Translations under genes and position numbers: made by a program
Shown here: positions 23,999 to 32,979 of the stretch, piece by piece
How the letters are laid out: every line of letters starts with the position of its first letter
Numbering within the stretch: position 1 is the stretch's first letter
The notes under the pieces: model-generated
Databases searched by the model: none
The model's input: the letters and a program-made list of their open reading frames with translations, nothing else
Told to the model about the DNA's origin: nothing
Source of the DNA: JARIHD01 sp963815935
Lineage (GTDB): Bacteria > Patescibacteriota > Saccharimonadia > Saccharimonadales > UBA4665
Direction of reading: 5' to 3'
DNA length: 64,000 nucleotides
Assembly (NCBI GenBank): GCA_963815935.1
Contig: CAWFIL010000004.1
Span: 1 to 64,000, forward strand

Positions 23999-26833
23999 CT
24001 AGCTGGCCTCGTAGGCAATCAGGAAGGCTACCCATGCAGAGCTAGTCCCTAGACTTGGCGCGAACGTATATACACCAGCAGCCGGCACGCTTCGGTACGC
24101 AGGGTCGATAGTCCGATTAGCACCGAAGGCGCCACCTGTCGTTCCAACACGTGTCAGTGCAGTCCACGCGTTACCTATGTCAGGCGTGTAGCTATCAGTA
24201 CTGTCACCGGCGACACCGACCGACGCGATCAACAAGTCGCTGGCATGGGTAGTTGTAGCGTTGATATTCGGCGAAATACCGGTACCGGCTTTGCCGTTTT
24301 GCACATCGACGACGACTGGGTTGAGCACGGCTGAGTATTCATTAACTACCGCAATACGGGTAGTCGAGCTACTTGGGAAGGTGATCGTAATGGTATCACC
24401 GGCCTGCAGGTCGGTCGTAATAGGACACGAAAAAACTGAGAAACGAATAGTGCTGCCACTGTCAGGAGCACTCCGGTCGCGGGTGTAGGTATTGCCGCGG
24501 CTGTCAGTGACTGAAGGGCCATTGTTCATAATGTCGCTCAATGTATGCAAGATAACAGTATGACCGCTAGGCACACCTCCGGCCGGAACAGTGATCGAGA
24601 GCGTCGTGCCCGTTGTCTGCGCAGTAGCCGAGCCGACGGTCTGCACAAAGGTGGCGTTACCAACTGGCGGTGGCGTAACAACAGGTGTGCCGGCCTTGTA
24701 CGCGACGGCGAGGTTGACCCAGCTTTCCGACGTACCCAACGTAGGCGCGTACGTGTATGTCCCCGTACTGCCGACAGCCCGGTAGGCACCGTTGACGGTA
24801 CGGTTGCTGGTCGTGGACCCGCCCGTCGTTCCCGCACGAGTCAAACCCGACCACTGGTGGAGGGTATCGTTCGTGAACGTTTCATCCGTAGGACCTTCTA
24901 CTGCTACCATGGTCACCAAAAGATCATCAGCATTAGTGGGCGTCAGATTCACTGCTGGGGTAGTCGATATGTTAGTAGCCCCGTTCTGGGTATCAACAGT
25001 CGTAGGGTTGGCGATATTATTGAACTCATCTATTACCGCTGCACGCACTGTAACACTCGACGGCCACGTAATCGTAATCGTATCGCCATCTTGCAAATCG
25101 GTTGAGATAAAGCCCGAGCTGATCGAGGCACGAATGGTACTGCCGCCATTAGCGGCCGTGCGATCCCGTGTGTAACTGTTGCCGCGGGTGTCCGTCACGG
25201 TCGCGCCATTTGAGGTAAAGTCGGCAACCGAACGAATGATGAGCGTATGGCCCGCGGGCACGCCGCCTGTTGGCACCGAAATCGTGAGCGTCGTGCCAGC
25301 AGTCTTGGAGGCTGCAGAGCCAATGAACTGGATAAACGATGCCGTACCTATCGTTGGTGGCGTAACAACAGGTGTGCCGGCCTTGTAAGAAGCCAGAATT
25401 TCTATCCAGCTCTCACTAGTGCCAAGCGTCGGCTGGTATTTGTATGTGCTGACTGCCGGCACCGATCTGTAGGCGCCGTTGACGGTTATATCGTTAGTTG
25501 CGCTGTTGGTGCCAGCACGGGTTAGCCCGTTAAATTCGGCAACCGTATCTTCGGTGTATGTTTCGGTATTAGGCCCATTAACAGCAACCATACCATAGAT
25601 AAGGTCGTCAGCGTTGGTTGTAACGACGGATATCGTTGTACCTGGCGTGGTCGATGTATTACTGGTGTTGTTTTTGACGTCGAGCGGCGATGAAAAAATG
25701 ATATGCGAGAACTCGTCCACCGAGAAGGCCTTGTTGGCAACGCTAGCCGAAGTCGTCAGCTGGATAGTGTCACCTGCCCGTAATGCCGAGTTAATCTGCG
25801 CTGAGAATAACGAAGCCCGCATGGTCGTTCCACTGTTTGGCGACGTCTGATCGCGGGTGTAGGTATTGCCGCGGCTGTCGGCCATAGTGGGACCGCCGAC
25901 GGTGTATTCGTGTGCTACTTTGGCGATAAGCGTGCTCCCCGCAGAAACGCCGCCTTCTGGCACCGTAATACTCAACGCTGTGCCGGCAGTAGAAGTACTG
26001 GCGCTACCGACATTCTTAATAAACGCTGCCGAACCGAAAGCCGGAGGCACTATGATGCGATAGTGAGCATGGATGGTTGCCGGTGTTAGTTCGTAGTTAT
26101 AAATTGCTACCTTGGCAACCGCACCCTGAAAGTAGGAGTTAAAGTCGACGCTACCGATACGGAACGGCGACGTTCCGTTAGCCGGCGTAATATTGTAATC
26201 CTGCAACGCGTCTTGGTCGCGCTGCACGCCATCCTTGAAGATTTTGGTATAACCCGTCGGGTACTGGCCGCTGGTGTTAAGGGTATTAATGACTAATACG
26301 TAGTGGATCCATTCACCCGAGGACACGGCATCCTGAAAATAGCTGCCAGCTCCTAGCCCGCCGCCGAGGTTGAACGAATAGCCCGAAATGCGGTTTGGCC
26401 TGGCCGGAGTATCGGTAGTAGTTTGCGAATACATACGCGAAACGTACTCATTTTGCCCGTGCACCCCCTTACCCATCCAGTGCACATAGCCAGTGCTCTC
26501 GTCGTGTGGGAATTCTAGTACATCCGGACGCATCCAGGCCTCGACCGTCAGAACGCCAGTCTTCGTTATGCTTAGGTAGTCATTATCGGGGACCTCAACG
26601 TATTGCGTTGCGCCGTCAAAAACAGTAGCCGCATCTCCGTTCGGTAGCGCGGTGAGTGTCGGTGCATTAACCGCCTGGCCGGTGTGTCCGTTAAAGCTGT
26701 GGTCGGCGACACCGCCGCTCCCGCCACTAAGCGGCAGGTACAGCACTGGGCTCTCAGAAATAATCTGCTTATCATAGTCCGATAGTGTAGACGCGGCATT
26801 ATCGAGTCGCTGATGGCGTCTGCTGCCACTCAT
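23999..26833 (-). CDS. Large LamG-domain protein with three ~222-aa repeats
   Basis: The 944-aa protein has a LamG/concanavalin-like domain at ~40-260 (GGVADHSFNGHTGQAVN, then LTVEAWMRPD, then RIGSVDFNSYFQGAVAKVAIY). Three tandem beta-rich repeats follow at ~264-484, 492-714 and 722-944. Each contains the motif DSRGNTYTRD or a close variant, and GTSESW near its end, and they are joined by AGTPVVTPP linkers. The linker DNA is almost identical at 24667 and 25365. There is no signal peptide, sortase motif or membrane anchor. Its start overlaps the stop of the upstream 150-aa gene (ATGA). A phage-tail-like or adhesin-like surface role is inferred, not shown. Confidence 0.75.
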   Translation of the reverse strand: MSGSRRHQRLDNAASTLSDYDKQIISESPVLYLPLSGGSGGVADHSFNGHTGQAVNAPTLTALPNGDAATVFDGATQYVEVPDNDYLSITKTGVLTVEAWMRPDVLEFPHDESTGYVHWMGKGVHGQNEYVSRMYSQTTTDTPARPNRISGYSFNLGGGLGAGSYFQDAVSSGEWIHYVLVINTLNTSGQYPTGYTKIFKDGVQRDQDALQDYNITPANGTSPFRIGSVDFNSYFQGAVAKVAIYNYELTPATIHAHYRIIVPPAFGSAAFIKNVGSASTSTAGTALSITVPEGGVSAGSTLIAKVAHEYTVGGPTMADSRGNTYTRDQTSPNSGTTMRASLFSAQINSALRAGDTIQLTTSASVANKAFSVDEFSHIIFSSPLDVKNNTSNTSTTPGTTISVVTTNADDLIYGMVAVNGPNTETYTEDTVAEFNGLTRAGTNSATNDITVNGAYRSVPAVSTYKYQPTLGTSESWIEILASYKAGTPVVTPPTIGTASFIQFIGSAASKTAGTTLTISVPTGGVPAGHTLIIRSVADFTSNGATVTDTRGNSYTRDRTAANGGSTIRASISSGFISTDLQDGDTITITWPSSVTVRAAVIDEFNNIANPTTVDTQNGATNISTTPAVNLTPTNADDLLVTMVAVEGPTDETFTNDTLHQWSGLTRAGTTGGSTTSNRTVNGAYRAVGSTGTYTYAPTLGTSESWVNLAVAYKAGTPVVTPPPVGNATFVQTVGSATAQTTGTTLSITVPAGGVPSGHTVILHTLSDIMNNGPSVTDSRGNTYTRDRSAPDSGSTIRFSVFSCPITTDLQAGDTITITFPSSSTTRIAVVNEYSAVLNPVVVDVQNGKAGTGISPNINATTTHASDLLIASVGVAGDSTDSYTPDIGNAWTALTRVGTTGGAFGANRTIDPAYRSVPAAGVYTFAPSLGTSSAWVAFLIAYEAS

Positions 26834-27282
26834 CTAAAATCAGCCCCTGATAGCGAACCATACCAAGTGGTACCTCCGTCCAGGGTTTCCAGTACCACCA
26901 GATCAATCTGGCTAGCGCCAGTCGACAAAACGGGTGCGGCACCACCAGGCCATTTGACGCTTGCGGGCCATGTCAGCGTGCGACTCCCGATAGCGTCTTG
27001 CTTCAAGTATAAGCTCAATGAACACGCAACGCCGCCCGTAGCCCCAGAGAGGGCTATCGTAGTGCTCGCTGCTAGTGTAATCATCTGGACGTTTCCGTTA
27101 GCCAGACTGACCGTCGTAGAGACGCCCGAAGCAGTCGATGAAGCGGTGGTTTCCTTGCCGCCGCCCGTTGCATGCACTACATCTTTGAGGTTGCCGTCGG
27201 TGTCGTGTGCGACACCGAGATAGTCATTTAGAATTGCGCCCCAGGTACCGTCATCGGAACCTGGCGTAGGAAGTCGACCCAT
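26830..27282 (-). CDS. Tail-fibre-like small beta-rich protein
   Basis: The 150-aa protein begins MGRLPTPGSDDGTWGAILND, a start I associate with phage tail or appendage proteins. A Ser/Thr/Gly-rich beta segment follows, and the C-terminal half (LTWPASVKWPGGAAPVLSTG, then IDLVVLETLDGGTTWYGS) resembles tail-fibre tip domains. It is the first gene of a two-gene operon with the LamG protein, with ATGA overlap. AAAAGGG lies before the ATG. No capsid, portal or other tail genes are nearby, so it is more likely a domesticated surface component than a prophage. Function is inference. Confidence 0.6.
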   Translation of the reverse strand: MGRLPTPGSDDGTWGAILNDYLGVAHDTDGNLKDVVHATGGGKETTASSTASGVSTTVSLANGNVQMITLAASTTIALSGATGGVACSLSLYLKQDAIGSRTLTWPASVKWPGGAAPVLSTGASQIDLVVLETLDGGTTWYGSLSGADFR

Positions 27283-27385
27283 GATTTAGTGCCCTTTTAC
27301 GCTTGTCGATGTTCTGCGTAAATTATACATGTATTCGCCAATAAGCAAAAGCGGCTTTAGCGATAGCTATCTGAGCCAAACTGAT

Positions 27386-27391
27386 GTATAA
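27386..27391 (+). promoter_or_regulatory. -10 box of the CNNM-family gene
   Basis: GTATAATT lies about 9 nt before the ATG of the 10-codon leader ORF at 27401, with no clear -35. It implies a leaderless or very short-leader transcript that begins with the mini-ORF. Confidence 0.5.
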
Positions 27392-27400
27392 TTACATCCT

Positions 27401-27433
27401 ATGCTGCCGATTTTCGGCTACACAAAAAAATGA
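27401..27433 (+). CDS. Ten-codon leader ORF coupled to the CNNM gene
   Basis: The frame reads MLPIFGYTKK and stops at a TGA that overlaps the next ATG (ATGA at 27430). A GCCGA/TCGGC hairpin lies inside it. The main gene has no Shine-Dalgarno, only a run of A, so ribosomes finishing the mini-ORF could reinitiate on it. Alternatively, a -1 slip on the A7 run would fuse the peptide to the main protein. Both are inference from sequence layout. Confidence 0.45.
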   Translation: MLPIFGYTKK

Positions 27434-28452
27434 GTATTTCCAATATAGCTCTTCTCCCATTAGAAATCTTGATTCTGATCGGCTTCTCGGCGGTTTGTTC
27501 AGGTCTAAATATCGCTTTGATGTCTTTGGAGCCAGCCGATCTACGGCGCAAAGCCAAAATTGGCAACAAGGACGCCAAACGTGTGCTGCCCTTGCGCAAA
27601 AACGCCCACCTCAGCCTGGCTGCTATCCTGTTTACGAATGTCGGTGCCGTTTCCGCTTCATCACTAGTACTTGAGCACCACCTGAATGGCCTAATTGCTG
27701 GTGCTATTAGCACACTGCTTATCGTGGTCTTCGGCGAAGTACTCCCTCAAGCTTACTTTGCCAGCCGCGCACTGCGCATTTGCGCTAAGCTTGCCCCGTT
27801 GCTACGCATTATGATCATTGCCACATACCCAGTCTCCAAACCCTTACAGCTGCTGCTCGACAAGCTCTTCGGAGAGCAAGATCACTCTCACCTGCAAACA
27901 CGGCGCGAGCTGGGTATGCTCATATCAGAGCATCTAGGGAGTGACGAAAGCGAGCTCGACGAAGATGAGGTCGAAATTGTCAGGGGAGCCCTACAGCTTA
28001 GCGAGAAGCGCGTACGCGACATCACTACCCCCATGCGTAATGTCTACTGGCTGACGCCCGAAACCGAAATTGGTGCCGATGTCATCGACGATATTAAAGA
28101 CCGTGGCTGGAGCCGCATACCGGTATTCAATAAGCAACGCACTACCTGTTATGGTCTACTGCTCATGAAAGATCTCGTGGACATCAACTTCGACGACGAG
28201 CCTATGCTCGTCCGGGAATTGCCGCTATACCCAACACAGGTCGTTGGTAGCATGACCGCTCTTGACACACTGTTCCGCAAGTTTATTACTGGTGGTTCGC
28301 ACATGATTCCCGTAGAAAAAGACGACCGCATTATGGGCGTCGTTACCATCGAGGACCTCCTGGAAGAGATCGTAGGTCACGAGATCGAGGACGAGACCGA
28401 CCGTACCAAGCGCAATGCCAAACGACCCGCAAAGCCAAAAAGCAGGCAATAA
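27430..28452 (+). CDS. CNNM/CorC-HlyC-type transporter (DUF21 plus CBS)
   Basis: The 340-aa protein has an N-terminal DUF21 membrane domain with three or four segments (residues 1-140, including GFSAVCSGLNIALMSLEPADL). An acidic linker follows (DESELDEDEVEIV), then paired CBS domains (~195-320: DITTPMRNVYWL, then VVTIEDLLEEIVGHEIEDE). This is the layout of CNNM-family Mg2+/Co2+ efflux proteins. The usual C-terminal transporter-associated CorC_HlyC domain is absent, and the tail is short and basic. The ATG overlaps the mini-ORF stop. A strong terminator follows. Confidence 0.88.
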   Translation: MSISNIALLPLEILILIGFSAVCSGLNIALMSLEPADLRRKAKIGNKDAKRVLPLRKNAHLSLAAILFTNVGAVSASSLVLEHHLNGLIAGAISTLLIVVFGEVLPQAYFASRALRICAKLAPLLRIMIIATYPVSKPLQLLLDKLFGEQDHSHLQTRRELGMLISEHLGSDESELDEDEVEIVRGALQLSEKRVRDITTPMRNVYWLTPETEIGADVIDDIKDRGWSRIPVFNKQRTTCYGLLLMKDLVDINFDDEPMLVRELPLYPTQVVGSMTALDTLFRKFITGGSHMIPVEKDDRIMGVVTIEDLLEEIVGHEIEDETDRTKRNAKRPAKPKSRQ

Positions 28453-28456
28453 GCAA

Positions 28457-28486
28457 AGCCCCCGACAGGCTTCGGGGGCTTCTTTT
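28457..28486 (+). terminator. Rho-independent terminator after the CNNM gene
   Basis: The stem AGCCCCCGA/TCGGGGGCT with a 6-nt loop is followed by TCTTTT. It lies 5 bp after the stop and before the convergent bactofilin-like gene. Confidence 0.85.
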
Positions 28487-28503
28487 CAGTACAAAGCCAA
28501 AAA

Positions 28504-29634
28504 CTAGTTCTTGGTCTTTTTAGCAGCGACCGGTCTGACATGCTCGCGTAGAGCAATCAGTAGCGCGCCGAAGCCCAACCAGTAGGCAAGCATCAGCACC
28601 AGTATGCCGGCAAGCGGCAGGTAGTAAGCAGTAACAAGAATCAGGCTGCCCACTAACACGATCAACAGCGGGTTCTTTTGTTTACGAAGCACCATCTGGC
28701 CAACGTAGTAGGCTACTATCGGGCCGCTTAGACAAACTGCAAACAACCATGCAATAAGCGCAAATATTGTCAGAGGAATACCCACAACCGAGATAATGAG
28801 TCCTAATGCGATAAATGGAATTGCAAAACTGGCGACCAAACCCGTAATAAGTGTGCGGGTAAATTCATCTTTGATGCGAGTTGCGTTCTTACGCAGAAAC
28901 TGCGGGAAGAAGTAGGCAATCACCAATGAGATAACTGCCATCCCGAAGAGCATAAACAGATAGAACCCTATACTAAAGCGGTCCCAGGCATTGTGCTTTT
29001 GGCTGCTTGGTTTGCTGTAGGTTGTTTTGCCGGATACCTTGGCGTCCTTGGCAATCGTTGCCTTTTCGGAACTCGTGTAGCTAAAGTTACCGGCAATCGA
29101 GGCGTCGCTCTTTAGATTAATCTTATTGCCGGCGGTCTGGACGTTGCGCCCAACCTTGCCATTAAAGGTAACCGAGGCACCGTTCGCCAGCACATCACGA
29201 GCCACTGCACCCTTGATATTGAGCGTATCACCGTTGGCAGTCATATCCTGGCCGATCTTGGACTCGGCATCCAGCGAAAACGTCATTGCTGCCACCGTTG
29301 CACTACGGGCTATTGTGGCATCGATGCTAACGCTCTGCCCGGCAACGCGGACATTACCGTCAATCTTGCCCGATACCGTCACATCCTGGCCAGCACAAAT
29401 CACGTCACCATGCACCGTGGCATCGATAGTGACTGTCTGACCGGCACAAAAGACATCACCATTAATAGTGCCGTTAATTTCTACCGTTTTGCCGGCGCTA
29501 TAGAGTGAACTATCAATCGTCCGACTCTTGTCGACATTATTAGTAAACTGCTGTGCGTGCACAAGGCCAGCCCAGGCAATTACAGGAACGACCGCCAGCC
29601 CCAGGGCTGCCGCCGCCCACTTTAGATGCTTCAT
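28504..29634 (-). CDS. Polymer-forming (bactofilin-like) envelope protein with C-terminal membrane domain
   Basis: From ATG 29634 (perfect AAGGAGG SD) the protein is 376 aa. A signal peptide (1-27, ending VHA) is followed by a right-handed beta-solenoid (~35-195) made of short repeats such as GTINGDVFCAGQTVTI and TVHGDVICAGQDVTV. Four or five membrane segments occupy the last ~150 residues. The repeats match the polymer-forming/DUF8173 families, which are thought to form scaffolds at the cell surface. Because the solenoid lies after a signal peptide it should be extracytoplasmic, unlike typical cytosolic bactofilins. Divergent from rarA. Confidence 0.8.
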   Translation of the reverse strand: MKHLKWAAAALGLAVVPVIAWAGLVHAQQFTNNVDKSRTIDSSLYSAGKTVEINGTINGDVFCAGQTVTIDATVHGDVICAGQDVTVSGKIDGNVRVAGQSVSIDATIARSATVAAMTFSLDAESKIGQDMTANGDTLNIKGAVARDVLANGASVTFNGKVGRNVQTAGNKINLKSDASIAGNFSYTSSEKATIAKDAKVSGKTTYSKPSSQKHNAWDRFSIGFYLFMLFGMAVISLVIAYFFPQFLRKNATRIKDEFTRTLITGLVASFAIPFIALGLIISVVGIPLTIFALIAWLFAVCLSGPIVAYYVGQMVLRKQKNPLLIVLVGSLILVTAYYLPLAGILVLMLAYWLGFGALLIALREHVRPVAAKKTKN

Positions 29635-29704
29635 AGAACCCTCCTTATATCTGCCCTTAATTGTACAACAGTCAGACACTAGCCACCCAAGATATAATAA
29701 AGTC

Positions 29705-30889
29705 ATGGCCGAACCACTCGCCGAACGCATGCGCCCCCAGACGCTAGACCAAGTTGTTGGTCAGCGTCATCTATTAGAGCATGGCAACATAATCCGTCAG
29801 ATCATCGAGCGCAAACAACCCACGAGTCTTATTCTGTGGGGACCGCCGGGAACCGGCAAGACCACCCTGGCTCGCATTATTGCCCGTGAAACGGGGGCCG
29901 AGTTCGTAGAGCTAAGCGCTGTCACCGCCAAGAAAGCCGATGTCTCCAAAGTCGTCGAAACTGCTCAGGTGAACAACCGGCTTGGTATGCGCACCATCCT
30001 ATTCGTCGATGAGATCCATCGCTTCAACAAAGCCCAACAGGACGCTTTTCTGCCACATGTCGAGGACGGCACCATCGTACTGATCGGCGCGACTACCGAA
30101 AATCCGAGTTTTGAAGTCATTACGCCGCTACTAAGCCGCTCGCGAGTTCTGGTCCTCGAACAATTAGACAAAAATGACATTATCGGTATCCTCAAACAAG
30201 CCGCCAAGGCCGAAAAACTAACCGCCAAGCGTCTGCCCGCCAAAAGCATCGACCTGCTGGCCGAACTATCCGGCGGCGACGCCCGGGTAGCACTCGGCAA
30301 CCTGGAGCTTGCCATGCAGCTCACCGACAAAGTTATTACCCCTGACGTTATCACTACGGCCGCCCAAAAGCGCGTGCCAGGCTACGACAAGGCAGGCGAA
30401 GCACACTACAACATCATTAGTGCCTTCATAAAATCATTGCGTGGCAGTAGCGTAGATGGAGCCTTGTACTATATGGCTCGCATGCTGCAGGCTGGCGAAG
30501 ACCCAAAGTTCGTAGCCCGCCGCATGGTCATCTTTGCCTCCGAAGACATCGGCATTGCAGCGCCTGCTGCCCTCAACTTGGCCATCTCTACCTTTTTGGC
30601 CGTAGAGCGCATTGGAATGCCCGAGTGTGAATATAGCCTATACCACTGTGCCACCGTCCTGGCCAAAGCGCCCAAGTCACGTAGCGTCGCCAATGCCATG
30701 ACGCAGGCCAAAACAGCCGCCCGCGAACATCCAGATCTACCCGTGCCCCTGCATTTACGCAACGCGCCAACCAAATTAATGAAAGATCTGGGGTACCAAA
30801 AAGGTTACAAGTGGCAGGCCGGGTTTAAGCATGAGCAAGGCTTTTTGCCACCGGAGCTTGGTAACCTACGGCTATTAGACGACAAATAG
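29705..30889 (+). CDS. rarA: Replication-associated recombination protein A (AAA+ ATPase)
   Basis: From ATG 29705 the protein is 394 aa. It has the RarA/MgsA layout: MAEPLAERMRPQTLDQVVGQ, Walker A GPPGTGKTT (46-54), Walker B LFVDEIHRF, sensor 1 GATTENPSFE, and the C-terminal tetramerisation region with EDIGIAAP and GYKWQAGF. It acts at stalled forks with SSB. TATAAT ends exactly 6 nt before the ATG, which marks a leaderless start and rules out the longer upstream frame. Confidence 0.94.
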   Translation: MAEPLAERMRPQTLDQVVGQRHLLEHGNIIRQIIERKQPTSLILWGPPGTGKTTLARIIARETGAEFVELSAVTAKKADVSKVVETAQVNNRLGMRTILFVDEIHRFNKAQQDAFLPHVEDGTIVLIGATTENPSFEVITPLLSRSRVLVLEQLDKNDIIGILKQAAKAEKLTAKRLPAKSIDLLAELSGGDARVALGNLELAMQLTDKVITPDVITTAAQKRVPGYDKAGEAHYNIISAFIKSLRGSSVDGALYYMARMLQAGEDPKFVARRMVIFASEDIGIAAPAALNLAISTFLAVERIGMPECEYSLYHCATVLAKAPKSRSVANAMTQAKTAAREHPDLPVPLHLRNAPTKLMKDLGYQKGYKWQAGFKHEQGFLPPELGNLRLLDDK

Positions 30890-31027
30890 TTGTAAAAAGA
30901 AAATAGTTGTCCACTCCCCGTGGGGGCAATTCTTAAGGTGTTATTCGGTACCCGGCGCGTAATACATTGCCTTCTCAGCAAGACGTATTACGCTAAAGAC
31001 TTTACAGTAGCGCTATACTATATATGT

Positions 31028-31159
31028 ATGAAACGAAAAATTGGCACTGTAGTGCTCTTTGTTTTACTACTCCTGACAGTCGTGGCACTCAAGCATATCG
31101 ACGTGCCATCGCCCAATACTATGGGCAGCACAGGAAAAGTAAAGCACGCAACCAACTAA
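31028..31159 (+). CDS. Small single-pass membrane or secreted peptide, 43 aa
   Basis: The frame MKRKIGTVVLFVLLLLTVVA gives a basic start and a strong hydrophobic segment (6-21). A short hydrophilic tail ends in KHATN. A TATACT box lies 8 nt before the ATG and a terminator-like hairpin sits 32 bp after the stop, so it has the outline of a separate gene. The function is unknown. The 138 bases before it (30890-31027) hold only this promoter region. Confidence 0.5.
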   Translation: MKRKIGTVVLFVLLLLTVVALKHIDVPSPNTMGSTGKVKHATN

Positions 31160-31190
31160 CGGCTCCTACCCTTCTTAGCGCCTCCGTTAC

Positions 31191-31218
31191 ACCAGACCGT
31201 ACTAGTCTGGTATTTATT
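31191..31218 (+). terminator. Terminator after the 43-aa peptide gene
   Basis: The stem ACCAGAC/GTCTGGT with a 7-nt loop is followed by ATTTATT. It separates the peptide gene from the ABC transporter operon. Confidence 0.6.
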
Positions 31219-31285
31219 ATGCCTGTCTCCGACGCGTCGCTAGACAGTCATTGCGTACAATGTACCGTGAGCATAAAATAAGCAC

Positions 31286-32195
31286 ATGCAGTATATAATC
31301 GAACTTAAACACGTCACTAAGATGTATGGCTCGAGTCTGGGGCGTTACCGATATCAGCCTACGGGTGCCCCAAGGAGCAGTGTTTGGCTTTCTGGGGCCA
31401 AATGGCGCTGGTAAGACCACAACTATCAGTATGCTCGTAAACTTGACACACCCCTCCAGGGGAATGATCAAAATCTTCGGCAAAGATAACGAACAGTACG
31501 GGCTAAAAAACCGGGCAAGAATAGGCTACTTAGCTGGCGATATGGCGCTTGACAAAGGTTTATCTGGGTGGCAGCAATTAGAGTACTTTGGCAACCTGCG
31601 AGGCTCCTTCGATGCCGCATATGTACGAGAGCTAGCCGCGCGACTGGACTGCACCCTGCATAACAAAATCAAAAACCTATCGCGTGGAAACCGTCAAAAA
31701 ATCGGTCTTATAGCCGCGTTGATGCATAGGCCCGAGCTACTCATCCTGGACGAGCCCACAAGCGGGCTAGACCCGCTCATCCAAGCAGAGTTCAATAAAA
31801 TTATTCTCGAGCATCAAAAGGAGGGCAAAACTACTTTCATTTCCTCGCATGTATTAAGCGAGGTACAGGAGCTTTGTGATGAGTTGGCTATCATTCGCGA
31901 GGGAAAAATAGCTGCCCACACCACACTCAAAGAAATAGTCGCATCGGCACCCCGTATCGTTCGTTTGAGCACCGACGGCTCGTATCACCCAGCCCAACTC
32001 GTGGCCGGCCTCAAGGGCGTAACTAACTTAGTACGTCACGACCACTCAGTAAGCTTCGGGTTTACTGGTGACGTCAACGAACTCCTTGGATGTCTGACCA
32101 AGCGCAAATTGCGGACAGTGGTCATTCAAAATGCCGAACTTGAAGATATATTCATGGGGTTCTACAAGGGACCGGAGGAAAAACACGATGTTTAG
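31286..32195 (+). CDS. ABC-2 transporter ATP-binding protein, 5' end frameshifted
   Basis: The intact frame from 31326 (289 aa) has VTDISLRVPQGAVFGFLGPNGAGKTT (Walker A), LSRGNRQK (signature) and LLILDEPTSGLDPL (Walker B plus D-loop). The normal N-terminal strand is missing from that frame. It is present in the frame from ATG 31286, which reads MQYIIELKHVTKMYGSSLG. Removing one G from the GGGG run at 31338-31341 joins the two frames smoothly. TAAAAT ends exactly 6 nt before ATG 31286, supporting that as the real start. The gene is otherwise intact and overlaps its permease by 8 bp. The cargo is unknown. Confidence 0.85.
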
Positions 32196-32979
32196 GACAG
32201 TATTCTTAAAGACACTATTCGAGAAACGTTGGATGACGCTTTGGTGGTCGCTAAGCTCGATCATCCTGGTTTTATTTATCGTAATTTTCTTTCCCACTCT
32301 GTCGCAATCATTCGGCGAATCGCTCAAAAATGTTCCCGATTCAATGAAGTCGCTTATTGGCGATGCCTCAGATTATCAAGCATTGGGGCCATACATTAAT
32401 ATCCAGGTATTCCAACAGATGGTCTACTTGCCCGTGATCCTTGCCGTAATCCTTTGCACCGGCTTGATTGGGGGCGACGAAAGCGAAGGCACACTGCAAA
32501 CCCTATTAACCTATCCTGTTAGTCGTAGTAAAATATACTTTCACAAGCTGTTCGCTAGCACCGTCATTGTTGGCGTTGTCACCTCTACACTTTTCATTGG
32601 CTCGTGGCTTGGATCGCTACTTATCAATCGTGACCTAGACCTCTGGAAGACCTTCCAGGCCACCGTGCTCATATGGTTGCTCAGCATGAGTGTCGGCCTA
32701 CTTGGGTTCGCTCTGTCAGCCATGAATGGCAAACGTGCCGTTGCCGGCAGTATTGCGGGTGCGTACTTTTTTGCCATGTTCATCATTACCTCACTCGTTG
32801 CCACCGTCAAGGGCCTTCGGCTTGCAGAACGGTTTTCGCCAATGCACTACTACATGAACCCAAGCCCGTTCAAAGGTGAGTTTAGTTTTACAAACGCAGG
32901 CATACTACTAGCAGCCTGCGTTGTATTGAGCCTTGTCGGCTACGTATTTTTCGTGAAGCGCGATGTATATCAGCGCTAG
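32188..32979 (+). CDS. ABC-2 type transporter permease
   Basis: From ATG 32188 (GGAGG upstream) the protein is 263 aa with six predicted membrane segments. It has the ABC-2 arrangement: an N-terminal cytoplasmic start, a first helix after residue 17, a long extracytoplasmic segment and the central GGDESEGTLQTLLTYPVSRSKI cytoplasmic coupling region typical of NatB/ABC-2 permeases. With the overlapping ATPase it forms an exporter for drugs, antibiotics or sodium. Its TAG stop overlaps the stop of convergent metK. Confidence 0.87.
   Translation: MFRTVFLKTLFEKRWMTLWWSLSSIILVLFIVIFFPTLSQSFGESLKNVPDSMKSLIGDASDYQALGPYINIQVFQQMVYLPVILAVILCTGLIGGDESEGTLQTLLTYPVSRSKIYFHKLFASTVIVGVVTSTLFIGSWLGSLLINRDLDLWKTFQATVLIWLLSMSVGLLGFALSAMNGKRAVAGSIAGAYFFAMFIITSLVATVKGLRLAERFSPMHYYMNPSPFKGEFSFTNAGILLAACVVLSLVGYVFFVKRDVYQR

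Noticed and set aside
23999..27282. Prophage region
   Set aside because: Only two tail-like genes; no integrase, capsid, terminase, portal or lysis genes, and composition matches the neighbours.
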